Below are positions 26,033-34,443 of a stretch of 64,000 nucleotides of DNA, one piece after another. The stretch spans positions 1 to 64,000 of the forward strand of contig NZ_SRIF01000008.1 of NCBI RefSeq assembly GCF_004681185.1, written 5' to 3'. The first letter of the stretch is position 1. The number at the start of each line of letters is the position of its first letter. The translations under genes were made by a program, and so were the position numbers. The notes under the pieces are model-generated. The model was not told the origin of the DNA and did no database searches. It saw only the letters and a list, made by a program, of their open reading frames with translations. Origin of the DNA: Haloarcula amylovorans. Lineage in GTDB: Archaea; Halobacteriota; Halobacteria; Halobacteriales; Haloarculaceae.

Positions 26033-27556
26033 TCAGTCGTCGCGCTCGGTCCCGCCGTCGGTCACGGGAACGCCGCCCGTCTCGGCGAGGCTGTCGAAGT
26101 CGAACGCGCCGCTCGAAAGTCGCGCCGCGAGCAGCGCCAGTCCCGTCGAGACGAGGAAGGCTCCCGCGAAGGAGGTGAGATACAGCGGGTCTGCGACTGG
26201 CAGGAGGTCACCCACTATCGGTAGGGCCGTCGTTACGCCTCGCAGGTCTGGGAAGTACGCCAGTCCGATAGCGAGCCCGACGACGCTCGAAAACAGCGCA
26301 CCGGAGCCGGTGAGCCGTCGGGAGTAAAGGCCGTAGACGAGCGGGAAGGCGACGGCGGCCCCCAGCAGGTCCGCGAAGAAGAACAGGCGCAGCACGCTCC
26401 GAGCGCGCAGGCTGACGTAGATGGCGGCGACGGCGACGACGGCGGTGAGCGCCCGCGCGCCCAGACGGAGCGTGCGGTCGTCGGGGTCTGCGAGCAGCCG
26501 CGGGAGGTCGGCAGTGACGAGACTCGCCAGCGCCGAAAACAGCGAGTCGACGGAGCTCACAACCAAGAGGAGCGCCAGCAGGACGACCCCTAGCAACAGC
26601 CACTCGCCGAAGACGCTCTCGACGAGGACGAAGAAGGCGACATCGGCGTTGTAGGCCGCGCTCGTTGTGTCCGTCACGACGTTGGCGTGACCAACAGCGA
26701 CGACGCCCAGTAGCGCCGCGACGAAGACGAGCATGCTGTTGAGCAGCGTCGCGTTGCGGAAGCCGCGAGCGACGGTGTCGCTGTCGCGGCCGGCGTAGAT
26801 GCGCTGCCACCACGTCTGGTTGACGAGTTCCGCGCCGAGGATGGCGAAGGCGAGGCCGAGGCCGAACTGGAGGCCCGGGAGGAACCCGGGATCGACGAGC
26901 GCCGGGTTCGTCTCGACGACGCCGGCGTACACCGCGCCGGGACCGCCCAGCGAGAACACGACACCGCCGACGACCACCGCGAGAATCGGGAGGACGAGGA
27001 CCGCCTGGACGGTGTCCGTGACGATGGTCGCCCGCAGGCCGCCGTAGCTCGTATAGAGCAGTACGAAGCCGCCGACGAGCATCGCCGTCTGCCACTGCGG
27101 AACGCCCGCGACCAGCGAGAGGGCGCTGGCGATCCCCGTGAGTTCCGCCGCGACGAAGACGAACATGTAGAGCGCGCTGACGAGGACGACGAAGCCGTAC
27201 ATCGCCGACCCGTAGCGGGCGTGGGCGTACTCCGTGAGCGAGTGGCCCTTCGGGAGCAGTTCGCGCACGCGCGGGCCGAGTCGGGAGTAGGCCAACATCG
27301 GGACGGCCTCGCCGATAGCGTAGCCGACGACGGCGGCGATACCGAACCCAGCCCCTGCTTCCGGCGCGGAGAGGAGAATCCAGACGCCCATGACAGAGGC
27401 GACGAGCGTCGCGGTCATGCGACCCTCGCCGACGGAGTCGCGGGCGGTGAGGAAGTCGTCGGCCGAACTGTCCTGCTCGCGGGTGTACCAGACGCCTAGG
27501 GCCGCGAACGCCGCAAGCGTGACCACCGTGACGCCGAGGGCGACGGTGGTACTCAC
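26033..27556 (-). CDS. Sodium:solute symporter (SSS), probable thiamine/HMP precursor transporter
   Basis: 507 residues with about 13 hydrophobic segments. Typical SSS pieces are GRMTATLVASVMGVWI, LPKGHSLTEYAHARYG and the LYTSYGGLRATIVTDTVQA core. GTG 27556 is used because it overlaps the TenA_E-like stop (GTGA). SSS proteins bring in a solute with Na+. Co-transcription with two TenA proteins predicts a thiamine breakdown product or pyrimidine moiety as substrate, which is inference from context. Confidence 0.88.
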   Translation of the reverse strand: MSTTVALGVTVVTLAAFAALGVWYTREQDSSADDFLTARDSVGEGRMTATLVASVMGVWILLSAPEAGAGFGIAAVVGYAIGEAVPMLAYSRLGPRVRELLPKGHSLTEYAHARYGSAMYGFVVLVSALYMFVFVAAELTGIASALSLVAGVPQWQTAMLVGGFVLLYTSYGGLRATIVTDTVQAVLVLPILAVVVGGVVFSLGGPGAVYAGVVETNPALVDPGFLPGLQFGLGLAFAILGAELVNQTWWQRIYAGRDSDTVARGFRNATLLNSMLVFVAALLGVVAVGHANVVTDTTSAAYNADVAFFVLVESVFGEWLLLGVVLLALLLVVSSVDSLFSALASLVTADLPRLLADPDDRTLRLGARALTAVVAVAAIYVSLRARSVLRLFFFADLLGAAVAFPLVYGLYSRRLTGSGALFSSVVGLAIGLAYFPDLRGVTTALPIVGDLLPVADPLYLTSFAGAFLVSTGLALLAARLSSGAFDFDSLAETGGVPVTDGGTERDD

Positions 27557-28332
27557 CACGAGTCCACACCTCCGGTGTTGGCCGCTGAGCCGCCGGACGT
27601 CTCGTCTGCGGCGTCGTACGCCGCGTCGAAGAAGGCGACTTCCAGTTCGACGGTGCGACAGAACAGCTCGGCAAGTTCGTCCTGCCGACGCTCGCTCGCA
27701 GCCGCGCCCTCGCGGTCGAGTTCCGCCCGGAGCCAGCCGACGAACTCCGCGAAGGCAGGGACGGCGTGGAGGTCCACCCACTCGGCGAGATAGAACCGTT
27801 CGGGTCGGTCATCGTCGCTATCCTCGGCTGTTGCCCACGTGAGATACACCCACTCGGCGGGGACGAGGACGGCCAACGTCTCGGTGTAGCCGCCCTGTCC
27901 GGTCGCCCGCAGAAGGAGGTCCCGGAACGCCGCCGTGGTCGGCGTCAGGTCGGGGTCACGGTAGGTCGATTCGAGGACGCCGAGCGCGTCGAAGGAGCGC
28001 TCGAAGTAGTCGTTCTCGTCGTCGGTGAGCGTCCCGAGGAAGTCGGCAAGGCGAGACTTGGCGGCCATCGTCGGCGCGTCACCGACGGCGTGCCCGAACG
28101 CGCCGACGAGCGTCTCCAGAAAGGCGTAGTCCTGTACGAGATACCGCCGGAAGGCAGCGTCTGCGAGTTCGTCGGCGCGGAGTTCGCGGGTGAATCGGTG
28201 CTCGGTCGCGTCGGTCCACGACGGTTCCGCGCACTCTCTGAGCCAGTCGGTGAAGCGGGGGTTCTCGACGGCTTCCGCGTAGTCTGTGTAGGTGGCCGGC
28301 ACCGTTGGCGGCTTCTCGTCCGTCCCCGTCAC
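27553..28332 (-). CDS. TenA_E-type thiamine salvage protein
   Basis: 259 residues, TenA fold. The segment that carries the catalytic Cys in classical thiaminase II (LLPCxW) reads LAVLVPAEWVYLTWA here: Cys is replaced and a Glu follows, as in the TenA_E subgroup, which acts on pyrimidine breakdown products. GTG 28332 overlaps the upstream TenA stop (GTGA). The start is chosen over the far-upstream frame opening at 28356. Confidence 0.87.
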   Translation of the reverse strand: MTGTDEKPPTVPATYTDYAEAVENPRFTDWLRECAEPSWTDATEHRFTRELRADELADAAFRRYLVQDYAFLETLVGAFGHAVGDAPTMAAKSRLADFLGTLTDDENDYFERSFDALGVLESTYRDPDLTPTTAAFRDLLLRATGQGGYTETLAVLVPAEWVYLTWATAEDSDDDRPERFYLAEWVDLHAVPAFAEFVGWLRAELDREGAAASERRQDELAELFCRTVELEVAFFDAAYDAADETSGGSAANTGGVDSW

Positions 28333-28994
28333 ACCGACCACTCCTCCTCGCGCCACGCAGCATCCCAGAAACGGTACTCGTAGCGGGCCGATGTCTCGAA
28401 GATATCGCGGTAGCGCTCGCGCTCGGACTCGGTCGATTCGGCGGCCACGTCGTTCATCAGGTCTTTACACCACTCGGTGAGGTCGGTAAACTCCTCGCCC
28501 GCGTACATCGCTATCCACGCGGCGTACTGCTTGTGGTCCGGACGACCCTGTTCGTCCAGTCGGAGTGCCGTCTCGTTGAATCCCCACATGCAGGGCAGGA
28601 GCGCCGCCACGAGGTCGCCGAATGTTCCGGTCGCGGCGGTACGGACGAGGAAGTCCGTGTACGCCCGCGTCGTCGGCGAGGGCTCGGTGGCTTCGAGGGC
28701 CGCTTCAGAGATTCCGAACTCGGCGGCGTACTCCCGGTGGAGATCCATCTCCGTGTTGATCGTCGAATCGAGCAGTTCCGCGAAGGTGCCCATCCGCCGC
28801 AGGTCCGGGGCGTTGGCCGCACCCAGCGCGAACACGCGCGCGTACTCGACGAGATAGACGTAGTCCTGCCGGACCCAGTAGCGAAACGGGGCTTCGTCTA
28901 ACGTTCCCTCACCCAACCGTTCGATCATCGGGTGGGCGACGATGGCGTCCCAGACGGGATCGCCGACGCCAGCCAGTTCGTCGGTGAAGCTCAT
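28329..28994 (-). CDS. tenA: TenA-family thiaminase II / aminopyrimidine aminohydrolase
   Basis: 221 residues with the TenA pattern: HPMIERLGEGTLDEAPFRYW, QDYVYLVEYARVFALG, YTDFL and the catalytic-Cys segment ALLPCMWGFNE, plus a C-terminal FWDAAW. It hydrolyses aminopyrimidines (and thiamine) to HMP for reuse. First gene of the minus-strand unit tenA - TenA_E - transporter, each joined by 4-nt overlaps, so these are translationally coupled. Confidence 0.93.
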   Translation of the reverse strand: MSFTDELAGVGDPVWDAIVAHPMIERLGEGTLDEAPFRYWVRQDYVYLVEYARVFALGAANAPDLRRMGTFAELLDSTINTEMDLHREYAAEFGISEAALEATEPSPTTRAYTDFLVRTAATGTFGDLVAALLPCMWGFNETALRLDEQGRPDHKQYAAWIAMYAGEEFTDLTEWCKDLMNDVAAESTESERERYRDIFETSARYEYRFWDAAWREEEWSV

Positions 28995-29107
28995 ACCGAC
29001 CGCTCGGCCTCCCGGCGTGATATAACTTAGTATTACAATTAGATTATAGCAGCGGCCACGGGAGGCGATGTCGAACGCTTAAGCGACGGGTTGCCCAACG
29101 AGAGGGT
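28995..29107. promoter_or_regulatory. Divergent control region tenA / ThiR-like regulator
   Basis: The 113-bp gap serves both operons. For tenA the minus strand has a TATA-like stretch (ATATAA on plus, 29020-29025), about 26-31 nt before its ATG. For the plus-strand regulator CGCTTAAGC (about 29077-29085) lies 25-30 nt before its ATG. Between them an AT-rich segment (29026-29050, CTTAGTATTACAATTAG) is weakly dyad-symmetric and is a candidate ThiR operator. No TPP riboswitch is seen. Confidence 0.4.
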
Positions 29108-30031
29108 ATGTCCCTCCGGTTGCCGAGCGAGATCGTCGTGCAGGACGTGTTGCCGACGCTGCGGGTCCTGCTGGCGCGGGAACTCTCGGCGCACGGCCTC
29201 ACCCAACAAGCGGTCGCGGCGCACCTCGGCGTGACGCAGGCGGCCGTCTCGACGTACGTCAACGACGATCCCGACCTCGAATCCCGTATCGCGGACCACC
29301 CTCGAACTGGGGAGACGGTCGAACGGATCGCCGCGGGACTCGCCGACGGCGAGATGGACGGCTACGACGCACTGGCGGCCGTGTTGGAACTCGTCCACGC
29401 CTTCGAGGACCGCGGTCCCGTCTGCGAATTGCATGAGGAGGCGATGCCGGAGTTGCAGGGACTGGGCTGTGATCTCTGTGTCCGCGGCGCGAACCCCGAA
29501 CTCCGCAGAGAGCGCGAGGTTCTCGACAGCGTCCGCGAAGCCAGTCGTGTCCTCGCCACGACCCCCGGCATCGTCGGCTACGTCCCCAACGTCGGGACGA
29601 ACGTCGGTACCGCCCTCCCCGAGGCCGACGCCGTCTCGGACGTGGCCGCCGTCCCCGGCCGCATCTACGTGATGGACGGCAGCGTCGAGGTGCCTGCCAA
29701 CCCCGAGTTCGGCGCGTCGAAACATGTCGCCACGACGGTTCTGGCCGCCATGGCTGTCGATCCCGACCGCCGCGGCGCGCTTAACCTCGCCACTGACGAC
29801 GCGCTCCTCGAAGCCGCGCGTGCACGTGACCTCGACCTACTGGAGTTCGAGGCGGACTACGACGATCGCGGCGACCGCCTTCGCGAGCGGTTCGACGACC
29901 GCAGTACGGTCCCCGACGTGCTCTACCACCGCGGCGCGTTCGGCATCGAACCTATCACCTACGTCCTCGCCGAAACGGGCGCTGACGCGGCGCGATTAGC
30001 CGCCGAGCTGGTCGCGGACGCAGAGGCGTAG
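29108..30031 (+). CDS. thiR: ThiR-like regulator: HTH plus ThiN domain
   Basis: 307 residues. The N-terminal helix-turn-helix (LTQQAVAAHLGVTQAAVST) is fused to a C-terminal ThiN (thiamine-phosphate synthase-like) domain with GYVPNVGTNVGTALPEA and HRGAFGIEPITYVL. A short cysteine-containing region (LGCDLCVRG) lies between. In archaea the HTH-ThiN fusion ThiR is the thiamine-phosphate-sensing repressor of thiamine genes. Divergence from tenA supports this. Symbol given with moderate confidence. Confidence 0.85.
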   Translation: MSLRLPSEIVVQDVLPTLRVLLARELSAHGLTQQAVAAHLGVTQAAVSTYVNDDPDLESRIADHPRTGETVERIAAGLADGEMDGYDALAAVLELVHAFEDRGPVCELHEEAMPELQGLGCDLCVRGANPELRREREVLDSVREASRVLATTPGIVGYVPNVGTNVGTALPEADAVSDVAAVPGRIYVMDGSVEVPANPEFGASKHVATTVLAAMAVDPDRRGALNLATDDALLEAARARDLDLLEFEADYDDRGDRLRERFDDRSTVPDVLYHRGAFGIEPITYVLAETGADAARLAAELVADAEA

Positions 30032-30208
30032 CGGTAGCGGGCGGTGGGCCGGGAGCGCGCTCCGTCGCGCGAAAACGGGGAAGGGCAGGCTGACCTGAGA
30101 GCATCCGGCGGCGAAGCCGCCGGTTCACGCGATTCGCGCCTTTTTCGCCCACGTTTTTCGAGGCGCGGTTCGCGCGAAGCGCGAACCCAACGAAGAAAAA
30201 GGTGGTCG
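30032..30208. repeat. Mosaic hairpin repeat, copy B, between convergent genes
   Basis: No gene. From about 30073: ACGGGGAAGGGCAGGC, CTGAGAGCAT, palindrome GGCGGCGAAGCCGCC, GGTTCAC, CCTTTTTCGCCCACGTTTTT, CGAGG, palindrome TTCGCGCGAAGCGCGAA, then GAAGAAAAAGG to 30203. The blocks outside the palindromes match copy A (1956-2118) and copy D (34620-34802). It separates the convergent thiR and cheF copy 2 and could terminate transcription in both directions. Confidence 0.6.
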
Positions 30209-31087
30209 CTAGGCGTTAACGTCCTCAAGATGCCGGCTGGCGACGATCTTTCCCTTCGGCGTGAGCGTCGGGCCGTCCGGACCGTCCTGAACGAGGTTGT
30301 CCGCGTCGAGGTCTTGGAGGAGCATCGACACCGCAGCGGAGTCTTTCCCGAGGATGTTGGCGAGGGGCATCCCCTCCATGTCGCCGGTCGAGTACATGGC
30401 GACCAGCACCTCCTTCTTGTCCTGCGTGAGGTCGACGTTCTGAATCTCCTCCATCAGTTCGGAGTACTCCCGGCGGAGGTAGCGGCCGAGGATGGACATC
30501 TTCCGGGGGGAAGCCAGCGTCGCCATCGTCGTCACGGCGGTGCCGTCCTGCATGTGCCGAACCTCCAGTACGGGGCGTTTCGCGCCCGACACTTCTCGGG
30601 TGGTTCGGGAGAAATCAGAGACGGTCTCTAAGTCGATGGCGAAGGTGCCGTCCTGGCGGCGGAACTCGACGGTGCCGGGGGTCAAAAAGAGGCGAGCGGT
30701 CTGCTGGGCGTCGTCGGTGACGCGACCACCGACGCGGGCGCGTTCCTTGACTGTGGTTTCGGTGCCGTTGACGATTGCCTTGAACAGGAGGGTGCCGAAC
30801 TTCTCGATCTTCTCGTCACCGGCCTCGATGGCGGCGACGAGGCGGCGGCCGTTCTTTTCGAAGGCGACGGTCACCGTCGAGTCGAAGAAATCCCCTAAGT
30901 CGGGTGGCACCTGCCCGATGGCGACGTCGAAGATAGACGACAGCGGAATCGTCAGTTTGTCGTCCTCGCTCGCGGCCAGTACCAGTCGCTTCTGTGAGAG
31001 GACCACGCGACCCTTGGCCGGGTCGCTACGGGTGGACAGCTCGGAGTTGAACTGGCCGACGAAGTCGGCGATGACTGATTCCGACAT
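30209..31087 (-). CDS. CheF paralogue (DUF439), copy 2
   Basis: 292 residues with the CheF layout: GRVVLSQKRLVLA near residue 26, a central PVLEVRH, and a C-terminal winged-helix part with LTQDKKEVLVAMYST. It shares these landmarks with cheF at 22694-23563 but is diverged. Haloarchaea commonly keep two CheF proteins; in Halobacterium the pair has different strength of effect on switching. Here the second copy is separated from the che operon by the membrane module and thiamine genes. Confidence 0.93.
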   Translation of the reverse strand: MSESVIADFVGQFNSELSTRSDPAKGRVVLSQKRLVLAASEDDKLTIPLSSIFDVAIGQVPPDLGDFFDSTVTVAFEKNGRRLVAAIEAGDEKIEKFGTLLFKAIVNGTETTVKERARVGGRVTDDAQQTARLFLTPGTVEFRRQDGTFAIDLETVSDFSRTTREVSGAKRPVLEVRHMQDGTAVTTMATLASPRKMSILGRYLRREYSELMEEIQNVDLTQDKKEVLVAMYSTGDMEGMPLANILGKDSAAVSMLLQDLDADNLVQDGPDGPTLTPKGKIVASRHLEDVNA

Positions 31088-31163
31088 GCGGGGTGGTTAC
31101 CCGTTGGTTATCCGCCCCGGATATTGAGCGTTTCGCGCGAATATCAGTTCGAAGAACGAGAGA

Positions 31164-31592
31164 TTATCCGTCTAAATCCTCTGCGATGTCGGCGAGCGAT
31201 GAATCGGCCCCGCCGGTCGAGGTGTAGACGACGCGCGTACCGGGCGTTCGCAAGCCGTACTCGGTGCCATCGGTGACGATGTCTAAGTGGGCCGAGCCGC
31301 CCAGCGAGACGGTCCCGTCTCTGACCCACTCGGCGAGACGGTTCTCGCCCTCGCGTTCGCGGGCGAGGCGGCGGTTGTCCGCGACGTGGGCGATACCGGT
31401 CTCGCCCTGGATATTCGTCTCGACGGTGGCGTAGTAGCCATCGCCGTCGAGGGCGAGGCTGACGACGTCGCCGTCCTGTAAGTCGACGGCATCGGGGAGA
31501 GCGACACGCGGGCGGTCGGTGCGGCCCACCGACTCGACGGTGACGCGGTGGGTCTCGATAGCCTCGTGATCGCTCGGGACGCGCTCCGTCAC
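31164..31592 (-). CDS. Conserved haloarchaeal protein (DUF7112-like)
   Basis: 142 residues, small beta-rich soluble protein. N-terminal THRVTVESVGRTDRPRVALP followed by VDLQDGDVVSLALDG, suggesting a SpoVT/AbrB- or barrel-like fold, with a C-terminal acidic tail. No assigned function. Its start overlaps the S6e stop by 4 nt, so it is co-expressed with a ribosomal protein. Confidence 0.8.
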   Translation of the reverse strand: MTERVPSDHEAIETHRVTVESVGRTDRPRVALPDAVDLQDGDVVSLALDGDGYYATVETNIQGETGIAHVADNRRLAREREGENRLAEWVRDGTVSLGGSAHLDIVTDGTEYGLRTPGTRVVYTSTGGADSSLADIAEDLDG

Positions 31593-31981
31593 TCGTCGTC
31601 GCTGTCGCCGAGCAGGTCCTCGACGGAGTCGCTACCGCGGCCGACGATCTTGGCGTTGATCTGGCGCGTCTCGTCGCTGACCTCGCGGCCGCGGACGGTG
31701 ATGCGCTTTCGCTCGCCTTCGGTGGTCGGCTCGAAGCCGACGCCGCCGTCGGACATGATAGACTTCGTGGCGACGCCGCGGACGTCGGGCCGCATCGGGC
31801 GGCCGGCCTTATCGGAGCCACCGGTGAGTTCGAGCGTGTAGCCGTCGAGACCGACCGCACCGCCGTCGACCTCGTCGCCGAGTTCGCGGCCCATGAAGCG
31901 GTTCGAGTCCTGTCCGTCGACGTCGATCTGGTACGTGTGACCGTCCTCCGGGTCGGAGACGGCGACAGTGAATTCAGCCAT
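31589..31981 (-). CDS. rps6e: 30S ribosomal protein S6e
   Basis: 130 residues. Archaeal S6e shows MAEFTVAVSDPEDGHTYQID, GRELGDEVDG and the conserved TGGSDKAGRPMRPDV loop, then RKRITVRGREVSDE. ATG 31981 matches the family N-terminus; the frame extends a few codons upstream to 31993 but the added residues are not conserved-like. Structural protein of the small subunit, usually transcribed with translation genes. Confidence 0.97.
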   Translation of the reverse strand: MAEFTVAVSDPEDGHTYQIDVDGQDSNRFMGRELGDEVDGGAVGLDGYTLELTGGSDKAGRPMRPDVRGVATKSIMSDGGVGFEPTTEGERKRITVRGREVSDETRQINAKIVGRGSDSVEDLLGDSDDE

Positions 31982-32020
31982 ACCTGTCCTCAATCAATCG
32001 CGCGTCAAAAGCGCATCGAA

Positions 32021-32100
32021 CCATCTTTTTCGAGGAGGGGGTTCCTCGCTCGCTCCGTTCGCTGCGGGAACCCCTCCTCGAGAAACATGGGTGAAAAAGC
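32021..32100. repeat. Mosaic hairpin repeat, inverted copy C
   Basis: Arms CGAGGAGGGGGTTCC (32031-32045) and GGAACCCCTCCTCG (32068-32081) form a long stem. The flanks ATCTTTTTCGAGG and GAAACATGGGTGAAAAAGC, read on the opposite strand, give GCTTTTTCACCCATGTTTC, the same block as in copies A, B and D. It lies in the spacer between rps6e and the dCTP deaminase-like gene (31982-32166), which otherwise contains no gene. Confidence 0.6.
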
Positions 32101-32166
32101 CCGAACTTGTCACGGTGTGACGAGTTCGGGTTCGTAATCTCTCGCCGAGAGTGGCTGAGGCACCGC

Positions 32167-32589
32167 TCACTCCTCGACGTCGACGATGGTGCTCACGCGG
32201 GCGTTCGCCTTGAGCTTCAGCCCCCCACCGCCGACGGATACTGGTACGCGAGGAAGTTCCTCGACGGTGAGCGTCGGGTGGGTCGCGCCGCGTTCGAGCA
32301 GTTCCGTTCGGGGCTGGAGCGTCACCGCCCCCTCGCCGGTGAGCGATTCGTTGAAACTGAGGAGGTACTGGCCCGCCCGCAGCGTCCACCATTCGTAATC
32401 GTCGTCGGGGTTACGTTTCGCGCTGCGGTGCGGGACGGTTCCGGCGGGTTCGAGTTCGCCGCCGCCGAAGTCGAGACGGCCGGGTTCGGCCACGTCTACT
32501 ACCTCGGCGACCGTGAGGTCGAATCCCGGACTGTCGCGCTGAGTCGGTTCGTGGACGATGTCGGTGACGTACTTGCTGTAGTCGGGCAT
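32167..32589 (-). CDS. dCTP deaminase/dUTPase-like protein
   Basis: 140 residues. The C-terminal half shows the trimeric dUTPase/dCTP deaminase pattern: LRAGQYLLSFNESL, VTLQPRTELLERGATH, LPRVPVSVGGGGLKLKAN. It is shorter than a full dCTP deaminase (about 190 aa). An enzyme acting on pyrimidine nucleotides is likely; whether deamination, hydrolysis or both cannot be decided here. Confidence 0.78.
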   Translation of the reverse strand: MPDYSKYVTDIVHEPTQRDSPGFDLTVAEVVDVAEPGRLDFGGGELEPAGTVPHRSAKRNPDDDYEWWTLRAGQYLLSFNESLTGEGAVTLQPRTELLERGATHPTLTVEELPRVPVSVGGGGLKLKANARVSTIVDVEE

Positions 32590-33106
32590 CGTCGGTGGTA
32601 TCGGCCGCTCGCGTCAAAACGGTGAGGGCGGGTACGGTGGTTTCTGGCCAGGGTTCGAACGTGGATGTATACGTGCAGCAGTCCTCGAAGCGTACGGCGA
32701 TTCCGCTCGCGGTGCGCGAAATCGACCCGCCGGAACCCGGACGGCGCGGTCGTCGCTGTCGAGACGTGTGGCAGCTGCCGGAGCCACTGGCAGAGCCGAT
32801 AACTGACTACGACACGGCGGACCTCGAAGTCGCCACCGAGTTCTAAACGGACCCTACTCGGTTTTCGCCTCGGTGCGGTCGCCGAAGCGGTCCGCAAGGC
32901 CCACCGTCGGTCGGACGGTTGTCTCGTCTCCTGTACGATTTGTCGACAATATTTACCACAATATCTATTGGTTAGCAAACCGTATGTTGGTACTAGACCC
33001 GGAGCTGTGCCCCGTCGTGTCATCCGGGGTAAGGTGCCGACGGTCCACCAGCGAAATCGAGCAGTAACCACCTAGCGGCTTGGACGGACCCGACAGACGA
33101 GCGACA
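32590..33106. other. Gene-poor spacer with AT-rich promoter
   Basis: This 517-bp gap has no convincing gene. An 83-codon plus-strand frame (32595-32846) lacks halophile acidity and a ribosome binding site. The right end is an AT-rich promoter-like stretch near 32940-32985 (ACAATATTTACCACAATATC) upstream of the regulator at 33107. Confidence 0.4.
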
Positions 33107-33661
33107 ATGACAGATGAACACACTTCCCCGGCGGCGCGAACACAGACCCGTGGACGAGAGCGAGCGGTAGCCCACCTCACGGACGCGCTCGATACCGACG
33201 AGGTGTCCGAGAAAGACTACGTGATACGCGAGGTGCTCCAACTGCTCACCGTCACCGACTCGCGGGGCGGACAGCGGTCGGTCCCGCCGGAGCTCTCGGA
33301 TACGTCGCTCGACGCCGTCTTCGAGACGCTCAGCCGACCGGCCCGTCGCCGTATCTTGCTGGCGCTCGCAGAACGCGACGAGTGCGACGAGACGGAATTC
33401 ATCGTCGAGACGTTCGCGGACGGCGACTCGGACGACACCCTTGCCGCTGCGAAACAGGGGCGTATCCGCGTCCACCTCCAGAAGCTCGCCGCACGGGAGT
33501 ACGTCGAGTGGGACCACGAGGCGGAGACGATTTGCCGCGGGGCGAATTTCGAAGAGATCGCGCCGCTACTGGAACTAATCGAGGACGCCGAGACGCCGGA
33601 CCGTAACCCGGACGAAAAGCGGTCGGCAGATTCACAACACGAGATGGACGCAGACGACTAA
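33107..33661 (+). CDS. Helix-turn-helix regulator (DUF7344/ArsR-like)
   Basis: 184 residues. An N-terminal 50-aa region precedes the winged helix: ELSDTSLDAVFETLSRPARRRILLAL followed by GRIRVHLQKLAAREYVEWD. This is the common haloarchaeal C-terminal ArsR-like pattern. ATG 33107 is preferred over a TTG at 33080. Target unknown; monocistronic with an AT-rich promoter. Confidence 0.8.
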   Translation: MTDEHTSPAARTQTRGRERAVAHLTDALDTDEVSEKDYVIREVLQLLTVTDSRGGQRSVPPELSDTSLDAVFETLSRPARRRILLALAERDECDETEFIVETFADGDSDDTLAAAKQGRIRVHLQKLAAREYVEWDHEAETICRGANFEEIAPLLELIEDAETPDRNPDEKRSADSQHEMDADD

Positions 33662-33720
33662 CTCAGTGGATACCGAGGATTCCGGTCGTCGAATAGTTTG
33701 TACTCGTTTCCTCGACTCCC

Positions 33721-34443
33721 TCACAGCGCGAGATACGTCCCGATCAGCAGGACGGCGTTGTACCCACCGTGGGCGACAATGGGGACCAGCAGGTTGCCCG
33801 TCCGTTCGTAAATCGTCCCGAAGATCACGCCGCCGACGGTGACGATGGCGACGCCGCCGAGCGCCCCGACGACGGACCCGGTGTAGTTCAGCAGATGTGT
33901 CGACCCGAAGATGAGACTCGCCAGTCCTACAGCCATCCCGGGACGGAACGATTCGCGCAGTCGGCCCTGAATCGCCCCGCGAAAGAGCAGTTCCTCGGCC
34001 GGCGCGACTAGCACGACAGAGAGCGCTGCCAGTCCGAGCGCTACTCGTGGGTCGGCCATGATGGGATCGTCGAAGACGCTCCCTTCCGGTGCGACGCCAA
34101 GCGTCGTGACGACGACGCTGAGAACGACGGCGGCGACGAGCGCGCCGACGAGACCAGCGACTGCGTATCGCACGTCCCGTCGCGTCGGCCACCGAATCGA
34201 GACGCCGCCGCGCGACCGGGCGTACGCGTAGCCAACGAGGAGGAACGCCACTTGTCCGACTGCGGCCAGCGCCAGAAACGCCGTCGGGCTCTCGATGTTC
34301 GTCCCGAACAGAATCAACGGCACGGTGAACACGATCCCGAAGACGACGCTGACGAGTAGCCCGCCGACGAGAAGCGCGAGCGCGACCCCGACGGCGCGGA
34401 GTCGACGTGGCGAGTCAGCGAATGTGGTGTCTTCGGGGTTCAT
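33721..34443 (-). CDS. CPBP-family intramembrane metalloprotease
   Basis: 240 residues with about eight hydrophobic segments. Hallmarks: Glu pair APAEELLFRGAIQGRL, FGSTHLLNY, and C-terminal HGGYNAVLL; these are the metal-binding motifs of CPBP/Abi (CAAX-like) proteases. ATG 34443 is the start; the longer frame to 34551 runs back through a tRNA 3'-end fragment and is not protein. Substrate unknown; families include bacteriocin-immunity and protein-processing roles. Confidence 0.87.
   Translation of the reverse strand: MNPEDTTFADSPRRLRAVGVALALLVGGLLVSVVFGIVFTVPLILFGTNIESPTAFLALAAVGQVAFLLVGYAYARSRGGVSIRWPTRRDVRYAVAGLVGALVAAVVLSVVVTTLGVAPEGSVFDDPIMADPRVALGLAALSVVLVAPAEELLFRGAIQGRLRESFRPGMAVGLASLIFGSTHLLNYTGSVVGALGGVAIVTVGGVIFGTIYERTGNLLVPIVAHGGYNAVLLIGTYLAL

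Noticed and set aside
28995..29107. TPP riboswitch upstream of tenA
   Set aside because: No conserved TPP-riboswitch core (CUGAGA with ACCUGA partner) in the gap, and haloarchaea use ThiR-type regulation.
32595..32846. 83-codon plus-strand frame between the dUTPase-like gene and the regulator
   Set aside because: Lacks the acidic composition of the neighbouring proteins, has no ribosome binding site and resembles no known family.
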